Positions 58,572-64,000 of a stretch of DNA of 64,000 nt are shown piece after piece (the first letter of the stretch is position 1; each line of letters starts with the position of its first letter). The notes beneath the pieces were generated by a model that saw nothing but the letters and a program-made list of their open reading frames with translations, was not told where the DNA came from and ran no database searches. The DNA is from Polaribacter sp. SA4-10 (lineage in GTDB: Bacteria > Bacteroidota > Bacteroidia > Flavobacteriales > Flavobacteriaceae): the NCBI RefSeq assembly GCF_002163835.1, contig NZ_CP019331.1:1426001-1490000 (forward strand). The letters are read 5' to 3'. Position numbers and translations under genes: made by a program.

Positions 58572-60008
58572 TTATTTTGATTTAAAATTATGGTAAAGTT
58601 TTACAAAAGGAAAAATTACTTGATTTCTAAAAATAAAAAATGATAAAAAAAATGAAAGCAAAAGAACAATTAGTTTTAAACTTTTCTCATTGTAACCAAT
58701 TATGTGAAGTAAGAATAGGCTAACACCAGGTATAACTAGTATTTTAAAAGATTTAACATGATACATCATTAAATTGATTAATGATTTTTTTAATGATAAA
58801 ATCATTATATATGATTTTAAAAAAAAATTAATAAATAAAGCTACATTAACCATTATTGCAACATAATATAATTCGCCTAAATAAACACCTATAACCAAAC
58901 ATATTATAGTTATCGGTTTTTCATAAAATGTAATAAAATTTAAATATTTAGCCTTTCCTATTGACTTAACAACACTATCAATTAGAATGTTAAATGGTAA
59001 TACAACAATCCCTAATGACATAATCTTAAAAATGGGAATCATCTCTACCCATTTAGAACCAAAAACCAAATTAACAATATCACTTCCAAAAATATAAAAA
59101 ATAATTGCACAAGGAAAAATGACACTTGAAACTCCTAAAAGAAATTGACAATAAATATTAAATATTCTTTGAGTATCATTTTGAATTTTAGAAAAAACAG
59201 GATAAATAACTCTACCAATCGCAGACATAATTGTATTTACAGGCATTCGGACTGTTGATAACGATTTAGAATAAATACCTAAATTTAAATCTCCTAAATT
59301 ACGACCAATTAAGACTTTATCAATAACAGAAGCAATAGTACCAAAAACTCCATTAATAAAAATAGCGAAACTAAACTTTAGAAGTTTCCTTATTGAAGCG
59401 AAACTAAATATAAATGAAGGAAGCCATTTAGAAAACCACCAAATTACAACAGCATATATAAGAGGCTTTAATAGATGCAGTATTACAAGTGACCAAACAC
59501 CATAACCAATAGACGCAAAAAATATTGCAAAACTGAAACTTATGAAAGAACTTAGAATTTCTGAAATTCCAATTTCTTTAAAACGCATTTCTTTTTCTAA
59601 TTTAATTTTTTGAACCATCCCAATACTATTAATTAGGACAATAAAACTCATTACTTTTGCAAAAGGAATGAGTTTCACATTTTTATAAAACTCGGCAATA
59701 AAATTCGCGGAAAAATAAATTGAAACAGTAATTATTACAGATATAATAATATTATACCAGAAAATAGTAGAATAATCCTTATCCTGAATGTTTTCTTTTT
59801 GGATAAGAGCCTCACCAAACCCAAAGTCTAAAAAAAGTCTACTAAAACCTGTTATTACAAGTACCATTCCAATAATTCCATATGCTTCAGGTCCTAAAAC
59901 TCTAGCTAAATATATACCTAATGTAAAATTAATTATTACAGCACCTAAATTAGATGTTGCCGTCCATAAAACACCTTTAATAAATTGGTTTTTTAGATTT
60001 GCAGACAT
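58572..60008 (-). CDS. Wzx-type lipid-linked oligosaccharide flippase (WzxC-like)
   Basis: A 478-residue membrane protein of the MOP/polysaccharide biosynthesis family with about twelve to fourteen hydrophobic helices. The N-terminal FIKGVLWTATSNLGAVIINF, then YLARVLGPEAYGIIGMV and FLDFGFGEALIQKE are typical of WzxC-like exporters. It would flip the undecaprenyl-linked repeat unit to the periplasm for the Wzy-like polymerase at 44261-45553. It begins one base after the ugd stop codon. Confidence 0.93.
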   Translation of the reverse strand: MSANLKNQFIKGVLWTATSNLGAVIINFTLGIYLARVLGPEAYGIIGMVLVITGFSRLFLDFGFGEALIQKENIQDKDYSTIFWYNIIISVIITVSIYFSANFIAEFYKNVKLIPFAKVMSFIVLINSIGMVQKIKLEKEMRFKEIGISEILSSFISFSFAIFFASIGYGVWSLVILHLLKPLIYAVVIWWFSKWLPSFIFSFASIRKLLKFSFAIFINGVFGTIASVIDKVLIGRNLGDLNLGIYSKSLSTVRMPVNTIMSAIGRVIYPVFSKIQNDTQRIFNIYCQFLLGVSSVIFPCAIIFYIFGSDIVNLVFGSKWVEMIPIFKIMSLGIVVLPFNILIDSVVKSIGKAKYLNFITFYEKPITIICLVIGVYLGELYYVAIMVNVALFINFFLKSYIMILSLKKSLINLMMYHVKSFKILVIPGVSLFLLHIIGYNEKSLKLIVLLLSFFLSFFIFRNQVIFPFVKLYHNFKSK

Positions 60009-60009
60009 A

Positions 60010-61410
60010 TTATTTACTTTTCCCTAAACTATATATTTTAAAACCAATTTTTTCAAATTTTTCTTTGTCTAGAATTTTACGGCCGTCAAAAATAAAGGCC
60101 GGTTTTAACATACTGTCGTAAATACGCTGCCAATCATAGGTTACAAACTCATCCCAATCCGTTAAAACAGCAATCGCATGGGCATCTTTAGCCGCTTCAT
60201 ACGGGTCATTTACAACGTTTAATAATTCTTTGTTTTTGATGTCATCCCTCGTATTTAAATATGCTAGATCTGCATATACTTGATACTCTTGTACCTTAGG
60301 ATCATATACATGAACATTTGCATGTTCTTCTAACAAACCATCTGCCACATAAATGGCAGCAGATTCTCGTGTGTCATTGGTGTCTTTTTTAAAGGCCCAG
60401 CCTAAAAACGCTATTTTTTTTCCAGAGACCGTATTGAATAAGGTCTTGATAATATTATCAGAAAATCGTTTTTTTTGATGGTCATTCATAATAATGACTT
60501 GCTCCCAATAGTCAGCAACAGCATCCAATCCGTAAGATTTTGCGATATATACCAAGTTTAAAATATCTTTTTGAAAACAAGAACCTCCAAAACCAACAGA
60601 AGCCTGTAAAAATTTGGGTCCAATTCTACTATCCATACCAATGGCTTTTGATAATTCGTTGACATCAGCTCCTGTTACTTCGCACAATTCAGAAATTGAG
60701 TTAATTGAAGAAACACGTTGCGCCAAGAAAGCATTTGCGGTGAGTTTAGACAACTCTGAGGACCATACATTAGTAGTTAAAATTTGAGCGCTGGGTATCC
60801 AGTTTGCATACACTGCTACCAGTGCCTCCATCGCCTCTTTTCCTGCTACTGTTTGATCCCCACCAATTAACACCCTATCTGGGTTGTATAGATCTTGCAC
60901 TGCAGTACCCTCTGCTAAAAATTCAGGATTGGATAATATTTGAAAATTCACCCCATTTCCTGTATTGTCTAAGATCGTTTTTATAGCTTCAGCCGTTCTT
61001 ACGGGTAAAGTAGATTTCTCTACTATTATTTTATCAGTTTTAGCAACGCGCGCTATTTGACGCGCACACAATTCAATAAATTTTAAATCTGCCGCCATTC
61101 CTTTTCCTTTTCCATAGGTTTTGGTAGGCGTATTTACAGAAATAAAAATCATATCTGCTTTTTCAATAGCATCATCAACATCGGTAGTGAAAAATAAATT
61201 TCTATTTCTTGCCACTTTTACAACAGCATCTAAGCCAGGTTCATAAATTGGCAATTTACTTAAATCAGCATCATTCCAATCTGCGATGCGTTGTTCATTT
61301 AAATCTACAACTTCAACATTAATATGTGGACATTTTTCAGCAATTATAGCCATGGTTGGCCCACCAACATAACCAGCACCAATACAACAAATATTTTTAA
61401 TAATTTTCAT
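60010..61410 (-). CDS. ugd: UDP-glucose 6-dehydrogenase
   Basis: A 466-residue NAD-dependent dehydrogenase, of the longer form similar to animal UGDH. It starts [17 protein letters not shown] and has [18 protein letters not shown], the catalytic cysteine in [14 protein letters not shown], and [17 protein letters not shown]. It makes UDP-glucuronate, the substrate of the UDP-xylose synthase at 42107-43042. Glucuronate itself may also be a residue in the polysaccharide, which would make it acidic. Confidence 0.97.
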   Translation of the reverse strand: MKIIKNICCIGAGYVGGPTMAIIAEKCPHINVEVVDLNEQRIADWNDADLSKLPIYEPGLDAVVKVARNRNLFFTTDVDDAIEKADMIFISVNTPTKTYGKGKGMAADLKFIELCARQIARVAKTDKIIVEKSTLPVRTAEAIKTILDNTGNGVNFQILSNPEFLAEGTAVQDLYNPDRVLIGGDQTVAGKEAMEALVAVYANWIPSAQILTTNVWSSELSKLTANAFLAQRVSSINSISELCEVTGADVNELSKAIGMDSRIGPKFLQASVGFGGSCFQKDILNLVYIAKSYGLDAVADYWEQVIIMNDHQKKRFSDNIIKTLFNTVSGKKIAFLGWAFKKDTNDTRESAAIYVADGLLEEHANVHVYDPKVQEYQVYADLAYLNTRDDIKNKELLNVVNDPYEAAKDAHAIAVLTDWDEFVTYDWQRIYDSMLKPAFIFDGRKILDKEKFEKIGFKIYSLGKSK

Positions 61411-61454
61411 CTTACTTTTTTTTATTCAAATTATTTAATCTAAATAACATCAAT

Positions 61455-62582
61455 TTACTCAGCTTGTTTCAAGATTTCATGACCCGCTTTTAATAAAACA
61501 ACATCCTTGTTCATTAACGAGACATCACTTTTCATCATATCTTTTACTAAGGAAGCCAAATCATGTTCTGGAACCCATCCTAGTTTTGTTTTAGCTTTTG
61601 TTGGGTCTCCAATTAACAAATCTACTTCCGTTGGACGGAAATAAGACGGATCTACAGACAACACTTCTTTACCTATTTCTATTTGAAAATCTTTATGATT
61701 ACAAGCAACAACATACGCTTTTTCGTCTACACCTTCTCCTTTAAATTCAACCTCTATACCAACTTCAAGAAAAGCAAAACGTACAAAGTCTCTTACTGTT
61801 GTAGTAACACCTGTTGCAATTACCCAATCTTCTGGTTTGTCTGCTTGTAAGATCATCCACATCATACGCACATAATCTTTGGCATGACCCCAATCACGTT
61901 TTGCTTCTAAATTACCTAAAAATACTTTTTCTTGTAAACCTAAAGCAATTTTAGCTACTGCACGCGTAATTTTCCTTGTTACAAATGTTTCACCTCTTCT
62001 TGGTGATTCATGGTTGAATAAAATACCATTACACGCAAACATATCATACGCTTCGCGATAATTCTTAGTGATCCAAAATCCGTATATCTTAGCTACTCCA
62101 TAAGGTGATCTCGGATAAAATGGAGAAAGTTCATCATAAAAACCTTTGTCATTTTTATTTTCTGGCATCCCCCCATACAATTCTGAAGTAGAAGCCTGAT
62201 AAATTCTTGTTTTCTTTTCTAGTCCTAAAATTCGTACCGCTTCTAAGATTCTTAAAGTACCTAATCCATCAACATTACCCACATATTCTGGAGTATCAAA
62301 AGAAACCGCAACATGAGACATCGCTCCTAAATTATAAATCTCATCTGGCTGACATTCTTGGATGATACGCGTCAGATTCATTGCATCCGTTAAATCTCCG
62401 TAATGTAATTTTAGTCTTAAATCTGGAGCATGAGGATCTTGATATAAATGATCTATTCGATCTGTATTAAACAAAGAAGACCTCCTCTTAATACCATGTA
62501 CCATATAGCCTTTCTCTAATAGCAATTCTGCTAAATAAGACCCATCTTGTCCTGTAATTCCTGTAATTAATGCTACTTTCAT
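61455..62582 (-). CDS. gmd: GDP-mannose 4,6-dehydratase
   Basis: A 375-residue SDR converting GDP-mannose to GDP-4-keto-6-deoxymannose. The N-terminus reads [20 protein letters not shown] with the NADP-binding [14 protein letters not shown]. Catalytic words are [10 protein letters not shown] and [13 protein letters not shown] (YxxxK). Its product feeds Fcl for GDP-L-fucose and could feed the Per-like aminotransferase at 47326-48423. The heptamer repeat array reaches to within one base of its start codon and forms its 5' leader. Confidence 0.97.
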   Translation of the reverse strand: MKVALITGITGQDGSYLAELLLEKGYMVHGIKRRSSLFNTDRIDHLYQDPHAPDLRLKLHYGDLTDAMNLTRIIQECQPDEIYNLGAMSHVAVSFDTPEYVGNVDGLGTLRILEAVRILGLEKKTRIYQASTSELYGGMPENKNDKGFYDELSPFYPRSPYGVAKIYGFWITKNYREAYDMFACNGILFNHESPRRGETFVTRKITRAVAKIALGLQEKVFLGNLEAKRDWGHAKDYVRMMWMILQADKPEDWVIATGVTTTVRDFVRFAFLEVGIEVEFKGEGVDEKAYVVACNHKDFQIEIGKEVLSVDPSYFRPTEVDLLIGDPTKAKTKLGWVPEHDLASLVKDMMKSDVSLMNKDVVLLKAGHEILKQAE

Positions 62583-62583
62583 T

Positions 62584-62639
62584 GTTCGTTGTTCGTTGTT
62601 CGTTACTCGTTGTTCGTTGCTCGTTGTTCGTTGTTCGTT
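62584..62639. repeat. Heptanucleotide tandem array (unit gttcgtt) before gmd
   Basis: Eight 7-bp units follow one another: six gttcgtt, one actcgtt and one gctcgtt. The array directly precedes the gmd start codon on the minus strand. A shorter, degenerate version lies at 63030-63051 on the other side of the four-helix bundle gene. Confidence 0.93.
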
Positions 62640-62647
62640 AAACGATT

Positions 62648-62675
62648 GACGGTGGACGACAAACGATAATCGTTT
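62648..62675. repeat. Left copy of composite repeat flanking the four-helix bundle gene
   Basis: It contains gacggtggacga (62648-62659), identical to 63053-63064, followed by an odd palindrome aaacgat-a-atcgttt (62661-62675). With the neighbouring heptamers it forms a composite unit that is repeated, in the same orientation, on the other side of the gene. Confidence 0.85.
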
Positions 62676-62678
62676 TTT

Positions 62679-63023
62679 TTACTTTAGTGATTTTATTAAT
62701 TTATACAACATCATTTTAATTCTTGTACATAATTCAAATAATTTCACATATTCTTCATTAGAAATATACGCTAAATCTTTTGCTAAAAACAATTGATAAT
62801 TTGCTTCTTCCAAAGACCCTTTTGCAATATATAAAAATTGTATAAACTCTTTTTTATACTGTCTTCCTTGACCTTCTATTATATTTGTTGGAACACTACT
62901 AGCACTTCTTCTTATTTGATTGGTTAACCCATATTTTTCTGAAGAAGGAAAGTGTTTTGAAACTAGGTATACATCAAGAGTTAATTGATGGGCTAATTTC
63001 CAAACCTGTAGTTTACATTCCAT
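62679..63023 (-). CDS. Four-helix bundle protein (23S rRNA intervening-sequence protein / Avd-like)
   Basis: A 114-residue all-helical protein of the S23/IVP four-helix bundle family, related to the Avd accessory proteins of diversity-generating retroelements. Family words are WKLAHQLTLDVYLV, FPSSEKYGLTNQIRRSASSVPTNIIEG in part (YGLTNQIRRSASSVPTNI) and GSLEEANYQLFLAKDL. Molecular function is unknown; members bind nucleic acid in some settings. It sits between fcl and gmd, which are usually adjacent, and is bracketed by direct copies of a composite repeat, suggesting insertion as a small cassette. No reverse transcriptase or variable-repeat gene is visible. Confidence 0.9.
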   Translation of the reverse strand: MECKLQVWKLAHQLTLDVYLVSKHFPSSEKYGLTNQIRRSASSVPTNIIEGQGRQYKKEFIQFLYIAKGSLEEANYQLFLAKDLAYISNEEYVKLFELCTRIKMMLYKLIKSLK

Positions 63024-63029
63024 TTTTTT

Positions 63030-63070
63030 GTTCGTTGTTACGTTGATCGTTGGACGGTGGACGAGAATCG
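63030..63070. repeat. Right copy of composite repeat flanking the four-helix bundle gene
   Basis: Degenerate heptamers (gttcgtt, gttacgtt, gatcgtt) at 63030-63051 are followed by gacggtggacga (63053-63064) and then gaatcg, paralleling the left copy. The identical 12-mers are 405 bp apart start to start. This copy lies between the fcl stop codon and the four-helix bundle start. Confidence 0.85.
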
Positions 63071-63073
63071 ATT

Positions 63074-64000
63074 TTACATTTTCACTTCTTTAATACTTTC
63101 TATATTCTCCAAAAACCAAGTATACGTTTTCTCGATCCCTTCTTCTAATTCTGTTGAATATTGCCAACCTAATTCTTTCATCTTAGAAACATCCATTAAT
63201 TTTCTTGATGTACCATCTGGTTTTTCAGCATCCCAAACAATTTGACCTGTATGACCTGTGATTTTTTGGATTGTCTCTGCTAATTCTTTTATGGTAATGT
63301 CTTTACCTGATCCTACATTGTACAAATATTCAGGTAATTCATTTTCCAAAGCATACACAACAGCTTCTGCCATATCATCTACAAATAAAAACTCACGCAT
63401 TGGAGTACCACTTCCCCATAAAACAACTTCTGAATTGTTATTGTTTTTTGCCTCATGAAACTTACGAAGCATTGCAGGTAATACATGAGAAGATTTTAAA
63501 TCAAAATTATCATGAGTACCATATAGATTCGTTGGCATTAAGCTTACATAGTCTTTACTAAATTGCTTTCTAATAGCTTGACATGACTTAACTCCTGTGA
63601 TTTTAGCGATTGCATACCACTCATTTGTAGGCTCTAGAGAATCTGTTAATAAATATTCTTCTTTTAAAGGCTGTGGTGCAAATTTCGGATAAATACAAGA
63701 ACTTCCTAAAAATATAAATTTATTAACCCCTGATTTTAATGCGCCATCAATTAAATTATTCTGAATTTGCATGTTCTCCATTAAAAAGGGATAGGGAAAA
63801 TCATTATTTGCTAAAATACCACCAACCTTAGCTGCAGCATCAATTACAATTACTGGTTTTTCAGTTGTATAAAAATCTTTAACAGCTTCTTGATTTCTTA
63901 AATCTAATTCTTTACTGGTTCTACCTAATAAATTAGTATACCCTTTTTTTTCTAAAGCTCTCCATACTGCCGAACCGACCATACCTCTATGACCAGCAAT
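63074..64000 (-). CDS. fcl: GDP-L-fucose synthase (5' end outside window)
   Basis: Fcl epimerises and reduces GDP-4-keto-6-deoxymannose to GDP-L-fucose. The frame is open to the right edge (IAGHRG before MVGSAVWRAL), so the start lies just beyond the window; an internal ATG at 63982 is not the true start. About 308 residues are visible. Typical words are MVGSAVWRALEKKGY, FLGSSCIYPKFA, EWYAIAKITGVK (YxxxK), PTNLYGTHDNFD and WGSGTPMREFLFVDD. It lies upstream of gmd in transcription, separated from it by the four-helix bundle cassette. Confidence 0.96.
   Translation of the reverse strand: MAGHRGMVGSAVWRALEKKGYTNLLGRTSKELDLRNQEAVKDFYTTEKPVIVIDAAAKVGGILANNDFPYPFLMENMQIQNNLIDGALKSGVNKFIFLGSSCIYPKFAPQPLKEEYLLTDSLEPTNEWYAIAKITGVKSCQAIRKQFSKDYVSLMPTNLYGTHDNFDLKSSHVLPAMLRKFHEAKNNNNSEVVLWGSGTPMREFLFVDDMAEAVVYALENELPEYLYNVGSGKDITIKELAETIQKITGHTGQIVWDAEKPDGTSRKLMDVSKMKELGWQYSTELEEGIEKTYTWFLENIESIKEVKM

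Noticed and set aside
62584..62639. Possible CRISPR array
   Set aside because: Units are only 7 bp and contiguous with no spacers; no cas genes nearby.
62661..62675. Palindrome followed by T residues as a terminator
   Set aside because: The centre leaves a one-base loop and the T-run would lie upstream, not downstream, of the hairpin for the minus-strand genes; no plus-strand gene precedes it.
62679..63023. Diversity-generating retroelement
   Set aside because: Only the Avd-like small protein is present; no reverse transcriptase, template repeat or variable repeat is seen in the window.

Overview
The window is low-GC chromosomal DNA that looks like the family Flavobacteriaceae (Bacteroidota). 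It carries the type IX secretion genes porV and porU, the gliding lipoprotein gene gldJ, a CcsB-CcsA fusion, a group III truncated hemoglobin, and -7 promoter boxes of the Bacteroidota type (TAnnTTTG). Genus cannot be fixed from the sequence; a marine Polaribacter- or Tenacibaculum-like genome would fit.

Positions 1-31420 are mostly core genes. They begin with the 3' part of lptD, ridA, a pfkA-gapA glycolysis unit, tamB, tsaD with an LtaS-like sulfatase, ccsBA, and a small membrane protein. Next come a PBP1/LysM lipoprotein, guaA, a FabH-like synthase, truncated hemoglobin, cytidine deaminase, the porV-porU / gldJ-murF block, an N-acetylglucosamine kinase-like gene and a CpsB-type PHP phosphatase. 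Several clear hairpin terminators separate these units.

Positions 31451-64000 form one collinear minus-strand surface-polysaccharide locus of about 32.5 kb that runs off the right edge. Read in the direction of transcription it is fcl (cut), a four-helix bundle gene, gmd, ugd, a Wzx flippase, three glycosyltransferases, wecB, a decayed gene remnant and rfbF-rfbG with a cupin and an SDR. It continues with two glycosyltransferases, a PerA-like aminotransferase, an acyltransferase, a glycosyltransferase, a Wzy-like polymerase, a glycosyltransferase, a UDP-xylose synthase, a NodU-type carbamoyltransferase, a GT2 and an SDR. The end of the locus is a WecA/WbpL-like initiating transferase, a second aminotransferase, a WbpM/CapD-like dehydratase, Wza and the tyrosine kinase Wzc. 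Wzc meets the convergent CpsB phosphatase at a shared terminator. This is a complete Wzx/Wzy-dependent capsule or O-antigen type pathway, predicted to make GDP-L-fucose and/or GDP-perosamine, UDP-GlcA and UDP-xylose, UDP-ManNAc, a CDP-6-deoxyhexose and a UDP-6-deoxy-HexNAc.

Features most worth a second look: a four-helix bundle (S23/Avd-like) gene placed between fcl and gmd and bracketed by copies of a composite repeat; a hexanucleotide tract encoding the tyrosine cluster of Wzc; a 13-bp homopolymer between a -7 box and the wza start; a CDP-sugar branch without the usual 3-dehydrase; an SGNH-like gene remnant; and an apparently leaderless guaA. I did not find a clearly new multi-gene system.
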